A stretch of 64,000 nt of DNA from Candidatus Zhuqueibacterota bacterium (GCA_029261995.1 JAJDAF010000050.1:124001-188000); one strand, 5' to 3'; shown: positions 46,613-56,002, numbered from the stretch's first letter. Notes: a model not told the origin generated them from the sequence alone. Program-made: numbers and translations.

Positions 46613-48550
46613 ATGTGCGGAATCTGTGGCGTTAGCTACTTTGACCAGGAAAGGTCTGCGAATGAACGCGAAGTCAAGGCCATGTGCTCGGCCATCGCAC
46701 ATCGCGGCCCTGACGATGAGGGCATCTTTGTTCGCGGTCCATTTGGCATCGGTATGCGGCGTCTCAGTATCATTGATCTCGTCACGGGCAGGCAACCGAT
46801 TTCAAACGAAGACGGCTCCGTCTGGATAGTTTTTAACGGCGAAATCTACAATCATATCGAGTTGCGGACCAAGCTTGAGAAGAAAGGCCATGTGTTCCGC
46901 TCGAAGGCGGACACCGAGGTCATCGTGCACGCGTACGAGGAGTTCGGCGAACAATGTCCGAATGAACTCAACGGAATGTTCGCATTTACGATTCTTGACC
47001 TGCGAACGCGGACGATTTTTATGGCCAGAGACCGTCTTGGGATCAAGCCGCTTTACTACTACATCGACAACACCAGATTCGCTTTCGGCTCCGAGATCAA
47101 ATCCATATTGCAACTGGAAAACATCCCGAGGCAGGTGGATTTGCAGGCACTCGACAATTTCCTGACTTTCGAATATGTGCCGGCTCCAGGCAGTATCTTC
47201 AAGGACATCTCAAAACTGCCGGCGGGACACAGCTTGACATTGAAGGACGGTGAGGTCGTTGTCAAAGAGTATTGGGATGTCCGGTACTCGGAAGGGTCGG
47301 CCTCCGAAGATGAGCTCTGTGAGCAGCTTTTTGAATTGCTCAACGACGCCGTCAAAATCAGGCTGATGAGTGACGTGCCACTTGGCGCTTTTCTGAGTGG
47401 TGGAATTGATTCAAGCTCTATTGTGGCGCTCATGAGCCAGGCCATGAATCAGCCAGTCGAGACGTTCTCCATTGGTTTCAGCGAAAGCTCTTACAACGAA
47501 TCAAGTTTTGCCAGGATTGTCGCGGACCATTTTGGCACCCGGCATCATGAATTCACGATTGAGCCAGATGCACTGGAATTGACTGAAAAGCTGATAACTC
47601 AGCTCGATGAACCTTTTGGTGATTTTTCCATCTTTCCGACCTATCTGGTGTCGAAAATGGCGCGAGAGTTTGTAACCGTCAGCCTGTCAGGAGACGGTGG
47701 CGACGAACTTTTCGGTGGCTATGACACTTATCTTGCGAATCGCATGGGGAACTCCTACGGCAGGATTCCAAAACTGATTCGCCGAGGGCTGCTTTCACCA
47801 ATGTTTGACTCCCTGCCGCCAACCGATAAGAAAAAGGGCCTCATCAATCGCATGAAGCGTTTTGATGAAGGCATGCGCTTGCCGACCGACTTACAGCACA
47901 CGCGCTGGATGGTCTTTTTGCAGGATGACGAGAAACCGAGTCTCTATAATGCAGACGTTCACGACCAGCTTCGTGGCATGGATTCATACGGATTCATCCG
48001 GGACTACTTTGAGAGTTCGGGAACTTCCGACTTGTTGAACAGACAACTTTATGTCGATATCAAAACCTATCTGGTAGATGACATCTTGGTTAAGGTCGAT
48101 CGCATGAGCATGGCGACCTCTCTCGAAGCCCGGGTACCCTTTCTGGACCACCGTATCGTCGAGTTTGCAGCAACCGTACCGGGACGGCTCAAACTCAAGG
48201 GAAACACCACAAAGCATCTTCTAAAAAAGACCATGGGCAAACATCTTCCCGACCCGATATTGCGGCGCGGCAAGGAAGGCTTCAGCATTCCAATCAAGAA
48301 TTGGCTGAAGAATGAACTCAAGGATCTGATGCTCGATGTGCTGGCCCCAGCGAAAATAAGGCGGGAGGGGTTCTTTAACGCAAGCCATGTCGAACGGCTG
48401 GTTTCAGAACACTTGAACGGAAAGGAGAATCACAGCCATCGGCTTTGGGCGATGATGGTTTTCGGCATCTGGCAGGATATCCATCTGAAGAACGGAAATG
48501 TCGGATACGAGGAACAAGAGACCGCAACGGCCGAGGTTACTGCTATCTGA
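46613..48550 (+). CDS. asnB: Asparagine synthase (glutamine-hydrolysing) family amidotransferase
   Basis: A 645-residue class II amidotransferase. C2 (MCGICG) is the glutaminase nucleophile; RGPDDEG, NGEIYNH and the substrate-binding ARDRLGIKPL follow in the N-terminal domain. The synthetase domain has the ATP-pyrophosphatase loop LSGGIDSSSIVAL near 262 and SGDGGDELFGGYD near 360. In polysaccharide loci such proteins may amidate uronic acids instead of making asparagine; the Pseudomonas O-antigen protein WbpS is a known case. ugd and an epimerase nearby make uronates. General asparagine synthesis remains possible. Confidence 0.88.
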   Translation: MCGICGVSYFDQERSANEREVKAMCSAIAHRGPDDEGIFVRGPFGIGMRRLSIIDLVTGRQPISNEDGSVWIVFNGEIYNHIELRTKLEKKGHVFRSKADTEVIVHAYEEFGEQCPNELNGMFAFTILDLRTRTIFMARDRLGIKPLYYYIDNTRFAFGSEIKSILQLENIPRQVDLQALDNFLTFEYVPAPGSIFKDISKLPAGHSLTLKDGEVVVKEYWDVRYSEGSASEDELCEQLFELLNDAVKIRLMSDVPLGAFLSGGIDSSSIVALMSQAMNQPVETFSIGFSESSYNESSFARIVADHFGTRHHEFTIEPDALELTEKLITQLDEPFGDFSIFPTYLVSKMAREFVTVSLSGDGGDELFGGYDTYLANRMGNSYGRIPKLIRRGLLSPMFDSLPPTDKKKGLINRMKRFDEGMRLPTDLQHTRWMVFLQDDEKPSLYNADVHDQLRGMDSYGFIRDYFESSGTSDLLNRQLYVDIKTYLVDDILVKVDRMSMATSLEARVPFLDHRIVEFAATVPGRLKLKGNTTKHLLKKTMGKHLPDPILRRGKEGFSIPIKNWLKNELKDLMLDVLAPAKIRREGFFNASHVERLVSEHLNGKENHSHRLWAMMVFGIWQDIHLKNGNVGYEEQETATAEVTAI

Positions 48551-48629
48551 GTCAGATGATCGTGGAGCCGAGAATCTTATGAAAACGAGTATGGACAATT
48601 TTACCGACGACAGCAGAGGACGACAGCAA

Positions 48630-49436
48630 ATGAGTGCAGTCATTGAGACAGTTAAGACTTCGAAGCCGGATGTAGACGACGCTTTACTACGGGAGATCAG
48701 CGCCTACTGGAACGAACACATCCATGATCTCGAGTTAGCAAAGCATGAGATTGGCAGCAAAGGATTTTTTGACGACCTGGCTGAGTATCGATTCGATAAG
48801 CTGAAGTACCTCGCGGATGTGGTGGACTTTTCCGGCTACAAAGAGAAGAAAATTCTTGAGGTGGGCTGTGGTATCGGTATCGATCTTATTCGATTTGCCC
48901 GTGGCGGCGCCCGGGTGACAGGGGTTGACCTGGCCAGGCAATCATTTGATCTGGCTAAACAGTATTTTGCTCATCATGACATCCCCGGCGATTTTCGTCT
49001 GGGTGATGGCGAAGCGCTTGAATTTGCGGACAATAGTTTTGATATGGTCTATGCCCACGGTGTTATTCAGTACACTGCCAACGCCCAAAAAATGGTTGAT
49101 GAGTTGTACCGGGTAGTGAAGCCGGGAGGCGAAGTCATCATGATGGTCTACAACCGGCATTCATGGCTCAATTTTTTGTCCAAGGTCCTCGGTGTCGGGT
49201 TGGAACATGAGGATGCGCCAGTTCTGAAAAAATACACAATTCAAGAGTTTCAGGATTTGCTGACAAAGTTTTCAAAACTGCGAATCGTGCCCGAGCGATT
49301 TCCGGTCAAATCACGACTTCAAAAAGGACTGAAGGCTGCCTTCTTTAACCTGTTTTTTGTGCCCCTGTTCAACATGATCCCCAAAAGCATCACGCGTAAA
49401 ACCGGATGGCACATTATGGCATTTGCCAGAAAGTAA
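48630..49436 (+). CDS. SAM-dependent class I methyltransferase
   Basis: About 268 residues. The SAM-binding motif ILEVGCGIGIDLIRFARGG is near residue 72, motif II (VTGVDLA) follows, DNSFDMVYAHGVIQYT is near 138, and LYRVVKPGGEVIMMVYN near 165. The C-terminal part has hydrophobic helices (AAFFNLFFVPLFNMIP). ATG 48630 has AGAGGA nine bases upstream; in-frame ATGs at 48579 and 48591 would add 13-17 residues. It may methylate a sugar, lipid carrier or quinone. Its place in the locus favours sugar or terminal-group methylation. Confidence 0.8.
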   Translation: MSAVIETVKTSKPDVDDALLREISAYWNEHIHDLELAKHEIGSKGFFDDLAEYRFDKLKYLADVVDFSGYKEKKILEVGCGIGIDLIRFARGGARVTGVDLARQSFDLAKQYFAHHDIPGDFRLGDGEALEFADNSFDMVYAHGVIQYTANAQKMVDELYRVVKPGGEVIMMVYNRHSWLNFLSKVLGVGLEHEDAPVLKKYTIQEFQDLLTKFSKLRIVPERFPVKSRLQKGLKAAFFNLFFVPLFNMIPKSITRKTGWHIMAFARK

Positions 49437-49459
49437 CGGCAGGATACGCGTACTTCAAC

Positions 49460-51175
49460 ATGCAAAGAGACATAGAGCAATTCAAGGGGAATCAGTTTGA
49501 TCTCCTGGTCGTTGGTGGCGGCATCTATGGCGTGTGTGCCGCCTGGGACGCAGCACTTCGTGGTTTGTCGGTCGCGCTGATTGAGAAGTCCGATTTTGGG
49601 TCAGCTACTTCTTCAAATTCTCTGAAGATTATTCACGGCGGACTGCGTTACCTGCAGCATGCCGATTTCAGGCGTATGCGGGAGTCCATCACCGAGCGCA
49701 GAACGCTTATGAAGATAGCGCCGCATCTGGTTCACACATTGCAGTGCGTCATGCCCACCTATGGACACGCCCTCAAAGGTCGTGAGGTCATGGCAGTTGC
49801 GTTGCTGCTCAATGATTTGGTCGGCTATGATCGCAACCAGCTCGATGATCCGAGCAAGCACATGCCGGCGGGAAAAGTGATTTCGAAGCAGGAATGTGCC
49901 CGTATCATTCCGGGAGTGGACCAGGAAGGATTGACCGGTGGCGCAGTCTGGTACGACTGCCAGGTTCGGAATTCAGAACGCCTGCTGCTCGCCATGCTTC
50001 ATTCTGCCGCCGATGCCGGAGCCGCAGTCGCTAATTACGTTGAGATGACAGGGTTCCGCAAAGACGGAAACCGGATCACCGGCGTGACCGCCACGGATCG
50101 CATCACGGGAGAAAAAGTCGATATTTCGGCCCGGCTGGTCATCAACAACACCGGGCCGTGGGTTCTGGAGACCCTGGAGCATTTGAATGGAGACGCTCCG
50201 CAAATGAACCTGCAGTTGTCTGTCGCCATGAATCTTGTGGTCAAGAAAAAGCTCTTTCCTGACTTCGCCGTTGGTCTTTTCAGCAAGGAAGAATTCAACG
50301 ATGATGACGCCGTGCTGAGCAAGGGTTCGCGCTTGTTCTTTGTCACGCCGTGGCAGGAGTATTCGCTGATTGGTACCACGCATGTTCACTATGATGGCAA
50401 GCCGGGAGATTTCCGGGTTTCTGAACAGGACGTTCAGGTATTTCTGGATGACGTCAACAAAGCATATCCGCCAGCGAAATTAACGCGGGACGATGTGGTG
50501 TTTTTCTACGGTGGACTTCTGCCCGCCGACCGTGCAGATGCTGACACAGACGATGTTAAACTGCTTAAGAGCTACCGGATTATCGACCACGACACTGAAA
50601 GCGGTTTGGACGGCCTGCTGACAGTCGTAAGTGTCAAGTACACGACCGCCCGCGATGTCGCCGAAAAGACAGTCAATCTTGCCCAGCGCAAATTGGGTTT
50701 GAATGTGACCAACTCTCCGACGAAATCCACTCCTGTACACGGTGGCACGATTGAAGATTTTGAGCAATTTCTTCACAACGAGCAATCAAAACTCCGCGGA
50801 GGGTTGAGTGCCGAGCAAGTCAGCCATCTCATCGCCAACTATGGTTCGGCGTACTCTGAGATCCTCGCCTTCGGTGACAATGAGCCGAGTCTCCTGGAGC
50901 CGATTGCTGGCGATAGTCCGGTGCTCCGGGCTGAGGTCGTTCATGCAGTTCGCAATGAAATGGCCTTGAGCTTGGCAGATGTCGTTCGCCGCAGGACTGT
51001 ATTGGGAAGTGGCTGCTGCCCGTCGCCTGAGGCGCTTGCGACCTGTGCTGAGATTATGGCGACAGAACTGGGGTGGGATCAGGATGAGACTAGCTTGCAG
51101 CTCAATGAAACCAAAGCGCTTTACGTCGCGGAACCTGGTGCGCAAAAAGCCCGGGTTGAATCTAAGAAAATTTAA
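49460..51175 (+). CDS. glpD: FAD-dependent glycerol-3-phosphate dehydrogenase family protein
   Basis: A 571-residue oxidoreductase. The FAD motif is VVGGGIYGVCAAWDAALRGL near residue 16, then SATSSNSLKIIHGGLRYL near 50 (typical GlpD reads SSRSTKLIHGGLRYL), GGAVWYDCQV near 160, INNTGPWVLE near 232, and a GlpD-type C-terminal helical domain (about 440-560). GlpD oxidises glycerol-3-phosphate to DHAP at the membrane and feeds quinone. Finding it between a methyltransferase and a sugar-nucleotide SDR is unusual. It could supply a glycerol-phosphate-linked step or be a relative with another substrate. ATG 49460 is used; 49406 overlaps the preceding gene. Confidence 0.8.
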   Translation: MQRDIEQFKGNQFDLLVVGGGIYGVCAAWDAALRGLSVALIEKSDFGSATSSNSLKIIHGGLRYLQHADFRRMRESITERRTLMKIAPHLVHTLQCVMPTYGHALKGREVMAVALLLNDLVGYDRNQLDDPSKHMPAGKVISKQECARIIPGVDQEGLTGGAVWYDCQVRNSERLLLAMLHSAADAGAAVANYVEMTGFRKDGNRITGVTATDRITGEKVDISARLVINNTGPWVLETLEHLNGDAPQMNLQLSVAMNLVVKKKLFPDFAVGLFSKEEFNDDDAVLSKGSRLFFVTPWQEYSLIGTTHVHYDGKPGDFRVSEQDVQVFLDDVNKAYPPAKLTRDDVVFFYGGLLPADRADADTDDVKLLKSYRIIDHDTESGLDGLLTVVSVKYTTARDVAEKTVNLAQRKLGLNVTNSPTKSTPVHGGTIEDFEQFLHNEQSKLRGGLSAEQVSHLIANYGSAYSEILAFGDNEPSLLEPIAGDSPVLRAEVVHAVRNEMALSLADVVRRRTVLGSGCCPSPEALATCAEIMATELGWDQDETSLQLNETKALYVAEPGAQKARVESKKI

Positions 51176-51187
51176 TCTAGAAGAGAA

Positions 51188-52174
51188 ATGGGAAAGACAG
51201 TATTTGTGACAGGTGGCAGCGGATTTACCGGGAGTCATCTTTGTCAAACCCTGGTGACCCGGGGGTACTCGGTCAAGGCTCTTGTCAGGAAGACGAGCAA
51301 GATACATCATCTCAAGAGAATTGGCGTTCAGCCTGTCATTGGCGATCTTGCAGACCTCAAGACCGAAAATGGGGCGCTCGATGGCGTTGACACGGTGTTT
51401 CATGTGGCCGCCGCCTACCGCCAGGAAGGGATTTCCAAAGAGCAGTTCTGGAAGGTCAACGTCGATGGTACCCGACGGTTGCTCGAGGCGGCTCGGGACA
51501 ACAAGGTTCGGCGGTTTGTGCACTGCAGCACGGTCGGCGTGCAGGGAGAGATTGAAGATCCACCCGCCAGGGAAACAGCGCCCTACAAACCAGGAGACCA
51601 CTATCAGGAGTCCAAAATGGAAGGTGAAAAGGTCGCCCTTGCATTTTTCGACGAGCACGAAATTGAGGGAGTGGTTGTCCGTCCGGTCGGCATTTATGGC
51701 CCGGGTGACACACGTTTTCTCAAGCTATTCAAGTTCATCAACAACGGCAAGTTCCGGATGATCGGCCGAGGCGACGTGCTCTACCATCTGACCTTTGTAG
51801 AAGACCTGGTAGATGGCATCATTCTCGCTGGCGAGCGGGACGAAGCGGTCGGCAACATTTACACAATCGGGGGCGATGAATACATGCCTCTGCGTGACCT
51901 TGTGGCGCTGATCGCCAATGTGTTGAGCAAACCTGTGCCGCGCAAGCATCTGCCGCTGAAGCCGGTCTACATCGCTTCCGTCCTTTGCGAAGCAATATGC
52001 AGACCCATCGGCGTCGAGCCGCCACTCTACCGTCGGCGCCTTGATTTTTTTACGAAGGACAGAGCGTTTGACATCACAAAGGCCAAGACAGAATTGAACT
52101 ATACACCAAAAGTTGCGTTGCACGACGGGCTGACGCGGACCGCACGGTGGTATCGAGAAAACAGCATGATATAG
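51188..52174 (+). CDS. NAD-dependent epimerase/dehydratase (extended SDR)
   Basis: A 328-residue protein with NAD motif VTGGSGFTGSH (residues 7-17), the DLADL acidic turn, FHVAAAYR near 72, and the catalytic Tyr-Lys pair in YQESK near 140. The sequence RPVGIYGPGDTRFLKLFKFI and the C-terminal TPKVALHDGLTRTARWY suggest the dihydroflavonol-reductase/3-beta-HSD/HpnA-like branch instead of a classical GalE. The substrate could be a nucleotide sugar or a lipid-linked intermediate. It starts 12 bases after the previous stop. Confidence 0.8.
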   Translation: MGKTVFVTGGSGFTGSHLCQTLVTRGYSVKALVRKTSKIHHLKRIGVQPVIGDLADLKTENGALDGVDTVFHVAAAYRQEGISKEQFWKVNVDGTRRLLEAARDNKVRRFVHCSTVGVQGEIEDPPARETAPYKPGDHYQESKMEGEKVALAFFDEHEIEGVVVRPVGIYGPGDTRFLKLFKFINNGKFRMIGRGDVLYHLTFVEDLVDGIILAGERDEAVGNIYTIGGDEYMPLRDLVALIANVLSKPVPRKHLPLKPVYIASVLCEAICRPIGVEPPLYRRRLDFFTKDRAFDITKAKTELNYTPKVALHDGLTRTARWYRENSMI

Positions 52175-52220
52175 ACTGGCACAGCCAGTTTTCGAATAAC
52201 GAATCAAGGGAATTCAGAGT

Positions 52221-53240
52221 TTGAGTTTAACATCAGAAACCACTTCGGCGACAGCCGGGCAAACAACAGACACAAAGCCAGATCGCAAGCGTTGGTTCAT
52301 GGCCGGTTTCAAGCTGCTGGTGAGTGTCTCGCTCATTTACCTTCTGATCAGCCGGGCCGAGGTGGGAAAGATATGGCAATCCATGGCCAACGCCAATATG
52401 TTGCTGATTGGCCTGTCCTTTTTGTTGCACGGCGTTGGCTATTTTTCGAGTTCCTACCGTTGGCAAATCTTACTGCGTGCGCAGGGATTTGATGTCCCGG
52501 TGATGTACCTCGTGCGCTCTTATGCGGTTGCCATGTTTTTCAACAATCTCCTGCCGTCCACCATTGGTGGCGATGGCTACCGCGCACTTGACACGGCAAA
52601 GTGCGAAATTCCCAAGTTGAAGGCGCTCGCGATTGTTTTGGTGGAACGCTTCCTTGGCATGTTTGCGCTGCTGGCTTTTGCGGTTTTGGCCCTGACCCTG
52701 GCGACTGAGCTTACCATGGAAATTGAGCACCTGTGGCTGCTCTCTCTGGTGACATTCGCCGCCATGCTGGCCGTCATTTGGGTGATCTTCTTTCGAAAAT
52801 CGCAGCAGTCAGGGGCTGCGGATGATGCCTTTGGCTTTCTCAAAAAACTGCCGGCCGGTGGACTGGTGCGCAAGCAGGTCCTGAAAATCAAAGAGGCATT
52901 TGCGCCGTTTCAAGGTCAGATGCAAGCGTTGACCTGGTCTTTAGGCTTGTCTCTGTTGCTTCAGTTCAATGTGATTTTTCACTACTATATGATTTCTGAA
53001 GCGCTTGGGCTAACTATCCCGCTTGCCAAATTCCTGGTCATCATTCCTTTGGCGATGTTCATCCAAATGGTGCCGGTGTCGATTAATGGCATAGGGATTC
53101 GGGAGTCATTCTATGTTTTTTTTCTTACGACGGTCTATGGCGCGCCATACGAAACCAGCCTGGCGTTTTCATGGATTGCTTACGGCATGATTTTACTATT
53201 AGGAATCCTGGGGGGGATAATCTACGCCTTCAGAAAATGA
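52221..53240 (+). CDS. Lysylphosphatidylglycerol synthase TM-region / flippase-like membrane protein
   Basis: A 339-residue integral membrane protein (UPF0104/AglD-like) with eight or more helices. Signatures are NNLLPSTIGGDGYRALD near residue 114 and QMVPVSINGIGIRESFYVFFL near 275. The start codon is TTG (AAGGGA about 12 bases upstream); the first 25 residues are Thr/Ser-rich and non-conserved. Related membrane domains move or extend lipid-linked sugars and lipids, so a role in carrier handling is inferred. A GACTGGC-aca-GCCAGTT hairpin lies just before the start. Confidence 0.8.
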   Translation: MSLTSETTSATAGQTTDTKPDRKRWFMAGFKLLVSVSLIYLLISRAEVGKIWQSMANANMLLIGLSFLLHGVGYFSSSYRWQILLRAQGFDVPVMYLVRSYAVAMFFNNLLPSTIGGDGYRALDTAKCEIPKLKALAIVLVERFLGMFALLAFAVLALTLATELTMEIEHLWLLSLVTFAAMLAVIWVIFFRKSQQSGAADDAFGFLKKLPAGGLVRKQVLKIKEAFAPFQGQMQALTWSLGLSLLLQFNVIFHYYMISEALGLTIPLAKFLVIIPLAMFIQMVPVSINGIGIRESFYVFFLTTVYGAPYETSLAFSWIAYGMILLLGILGGIIYAFRK

Positions 53241-53276
53241 TTTTTTTTGAAGGGTTCGGATGTGGAGAATGCGAAT

Positions 53277-53295
53277 GCTCAAACTCAGATTGAGC
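53277..53295. repeat. Small inverted repeat before the acyltransferase gene
   Basis: GCTCAA-N7-TTGAGC, ending four bases before the AAGGAGG ribosome site at 53299-53305. A hairpin here could affect access of ribosomes; no further evidence. Confidence 0.3.
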
Positions 53296-53311
53296 ACCAA
53301 GGAGGTCTCAG

Positions 53312-54139
53312 ATGAGCGATAACAAGTCACCGGAAATAATGGATACGCAGAAAGATCTTTTCGACGAGAAAAAATCAACTCTGCAGAAGTATCAGGAAAT
53401 CGTTGTCGGGGAGAAAGGCTTATTCAGCCTGATCAAGTATGAGTTGCTGATGACGCTTTTGAGCTGGCTTCCTGGCGCCCTCGGTTTGGTATTGCGACAA
53501 AAGCTCTACCGGCTGATGCTCGGTTCGATGGGGCGTGGCGTTGCCATCGGGGCGAATGTCATGATTCGCCATCCGAAGAAAGTGCATATCGGCGACAACG
53601 TTGTTATCGATGACAACTGCGTGCTCGACGCAAAAGGAGAAAGCAACAAGGGCATTGAAATTCACAATGGCGTTTTCGTGGGCCGGGGCACAATTCTGAC
53701 CTGCCACAATGGCGACATTGTGCTTGAGGAGAATGTCAATCTCGGTTTCAATTGCGTGATTTCGTCGTTAAGCTCCATCGTCATCAAAAAGAATCATCTT
53801 ATGGCTGCTTTCTGCTATCTCGTCGGTGGCGACCATGACAGCGACAGAACAGACATTCCGGTGTTGCAGCAAGGCCGCTCGTCGAAAGGAATCATGATTG
53901 AGGAGAATGTCTGGCTGGGGGCGTCCGTCTCAATACTTGATGGCGTCACCGTTGGACGAGACAGCATCATTGGAGCCCATGCGGTAGTGAACAAAGATGT
54001 GCCGGAGTTCGCAATCTCGGCGGGCGTGCCTGCCAAATTCATGTGGGACCGAAGAAAGGGAAAAGAGCACAACGAGATACTTCGCGGCGATGTCGCCGAC
54101 CAAAATCAGCCATCAGAAAGCATCAGTAACGACGAGTAA
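53312..54139 (+). CDS. Left-handed beta-helix acyltransferase
   Basis: A 275-residue protein. After a helical N-terminus with a hydrophobic patch (LLSWLPGALGLVL, about 48-62), hexapeptide repeats run from about 80 to 230 (IGANVMIRHPKKVHIGDNVVIDDNCVLD, IEENVWLGASVSILDGVTVGRDSIIGAHAVVNKDVPEF). The late part ending in AGVPAKFM is the acyl-CoA-binding end of acetyltransferases of the WcaF/LacA type. The predicted job is O-acetylation of a sugar in the polymer. It has a near-perfect ribosome site (AAGGAGG) seven bases before the ATG. Confidence 0.85.
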   Translation: MSDNKSPEIMDTQKDLFDEKKSTLQKYQEIVVGEKGLFSLIKYELLMTLLSWLPGALGLVLRQKLYRLMLGSMGRGVAIGANVMIRHPKKVHIGDNVVIDDNCVLDAKGESNKGIEIHNGVFVGRGTILTCHNGDIVLEENVNLGFNCVISSLSSIVIKKNHLMAAFCYLVGGDHDSDRTDIPVLQQGRSSKGIMIEENVWLGASVSILDGVTVGRDSIIGAHAVVNKDVPEFAISAGVPAKFMWDRRKGKEHNEILRGDVADQNQPSESISNDE

Positions 54140-54145
54140 TTACGC

Positions 54146-56002
54146 ATGATTTACGGAATATTCAACAGCAACAAGGACGAGGCGGTCGAGAAAGATGCGC
54201 TTTTTAAACTGGTACCGGCACATCTGGCGAACAGGCCGACCAGCACACATTTCAACAAAAACTTCGCTCTGGCGACCGCCGAGGTCGGCGTGCCCGCGAT
54301 TGACGGCCGTCTCGCTCTGGCCTTTAGTGGGAACAAGGACAAAGCGGCCGTGGTCTCAGGCAACATTTTCGGAACCGGCAGCGAACCCGTCGCGCAGGGC
54401 AGCAATCTCGCGGAACTTGTTCTCAGTGCCTGTGAGAAAGATGGCATCGCTGGCTTCAAGCAATTGAATGGCCAGTTTTCCGCCGCGGTCTGCGATTCAT
54501 CAAGTCAGAAATTCATCCTGGCCCGCGACCACCTTGGCTTTGAACCGTTGTTCTACCACTGGAATGGCAAACGCTGCGTGTTTAGTTCATCGCTCCGTTC
54601 CCTGGTTCAGTACCTGAGGCCGGCCGAACTCGATTTCAGGGTAGTTAGAAACTACTTGCTCTTCAACTACAATCCTGGACTTGATTCTCTGATCAAAGGC
54701 GTCAGCAAAGTCCGTGCGGGTCATTGCCTGGTTATTGAAGATGGCAAACTGAGCAGCCAGCGCTACTGGTCGCTGTCTTATCAGAACCAGAACGGACGTC
54801 AACTTGAGGACTACACTCAGGAGATGATCACGCTGACGCGAGATGCAATCCGCATCCGCAGCAGTGAGACTGGCTCCGATCCCGGGGCTTTTCTGAGCGG
54901 CGGTATGGATTCAAGCTCCGTCGTTGGGCTCTTGAGCGAGGTCGTCGAGAAACCCATTCACACATTTTCATTCCGTTGCGATGACAAGTACGTCGATGAG
55001 TCGCATTTTGCCCGAGTGATGGCAAAACACTATCATACCCGGCACAAAGAAATCCAATTCACTGCTGAGGACTTAAGCCAGCTCGAAAGAATGGCGTCAG
55101 CAATGGACGAGCCACTTTGCGACATCGGCGTGGAACTGGGTTCCTTCATCATGGGACGCGCTGCAAAGGGGGAGGTCGATTACATTTTGACCGGAGATGG
55201 CGGCGATGAGCTTTACGCGGGGCATCCGGTCTACGTTGCCGACCAGATGGCAACAAAATTCGATCGAATCCCGGCCCTACTGCGCAACACGATTACCAAG
55301 ACCGCCGGCCTGTTGCCTGATTCGGAGCAGAAGAAAAGCCTGCGCGTGAAAGCGCGGCGTTTCGCGTACAGCTACAAATTCCCGGCGGAACTGCTGAGCA
55401 ACCGCTGGCGAATCTACTACAACGATGATGAGCTTGCCGAGCTTTGCGAAGATGACATCGTGTCTGAGTTTGGTGAACTGCATTCCTACGCGGATATCAC
55501 CGGTCTTTATGCTGATGCCGACGGTCCGGATTTATTGAGTCGAAGCCTTTATGCCGACTATCAGACACTGGTTCATTTCCATGTTGACCGCCTGCGGTTG
55601 ACCAGAGCCTGGGGAGTTGAAGCACGATTCCCATTGCACGATTATCGCTTGATTGAGTTTTCAACCACGATTCCCGCCGAACTCAAGATTCAGGGGTCGC
55701 AGGTAAAGTACGTTCAGAAGAAAGCTATGGAGGGCCTGCTGCCTGACGAAATCGTGTTCCGCAAAGACAAGATGGGCCACAACGTCCCTATGAAAAACTG
55801 GATGCGCAACACCTCAATCTTCCGGGAGTTGATCGGCGACGTTCTCTCGGAAGACGCTGTCAAACGCCGCGGCTATTTCAAGCCCGGAGTCGTGCAATCC
55901 ATGCTGGATCTTCACTTGCAGAGCAAAAAAGATTATTCCCATCGCCTCTACGCACTGCTTGTGCTGGAGCTTTGGCTGCAAAATAATGTGGATGGAGTCT
56001 AG
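54146..56002 (+). CDS. Asparagine-synthase-like protein lacking the glutaminase nucleophile
   Basis: A 618-residue homologue of AsnB. The synthetase domain is intact, with LSGGMDSSSVVGL near 250, TGDGGDELYAGHPVY near 350 and KDKMGHNVPMKNW near 538. The N-terminal domain keeps the fold (LNGQFSAAV, ARDHLGFEPLFYHW) but begins M-I2-YGIF instead of M-C-GI and has no RGPDD motif, so it cannot hydrolyse glutamine by the normal route. It may use free ammonia, receive it from the first AsnB-like protein, or carry out an adenylation-type reaction without amide transfer. It is six bases after the acyltransferase gene. Confidence 0.85.
   Translation: MIYGIFNSNKDEAVEKDALFKLVPAHLANRPTSTHFNKNFALATAEVGVPAIDGRLALAFSGNKDKAAVVSGNIFGTGSEPVAQGSNLAELVLSACEKDGIAGFKQLNGQFSAAVCDSSSQKFILARDHLGFEPLFYHWNGKRCVFSSSLRSLVQYLRPAELDFRVVRNYLLFNYNPGLDSLIKGVSKVRAGHCLVIEDGKLSSQRYWSLSYQNQNGRQLEDYTQEMITLTRDAIRIRSSETGSDPGAFLSGGMDSSSVVGLLSEVVEKPIHTFSFRCDDKYVDESHFARVMAKHYHTRHKEIQFTAEDLSQLERMASAMDEPLCDIGVELGSFIMGRAAKGEVDYILTGDGGDELYAGHPVYVADQMATKFDRIPALLRNTITKTAGLLPDSEQKKSLRVKARRFAYSYKFPAELLSNRWRIYYNDDELAELCEDDIVSEFGELHSYADITGLYADADGPDLLSRSLYADYQTLVHFHVDRLRLTRAWGVEARFPLHDYRLIEFSTTIPAELKIQGSQVKYVQKKAMEGLLPDEIVFRKDKMGHNVPMKNWMRNTSIFRELIGDVLSEDAVKRRGYFKPGVVQSMLDLHLQSKKDYSHRLYALLVLELWLQNNVDGV

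Noticed and set aside
52173-52192. GACTGGC-aca-GCCAGTT hairpin followed by TTT after the SDR gene, as a terminator
   Set aside because: The stem is only 6-7 bp with a 3-base loop and a short T-run, and the next gene starts 30 bases later in the same direction. At most a weak pause site.
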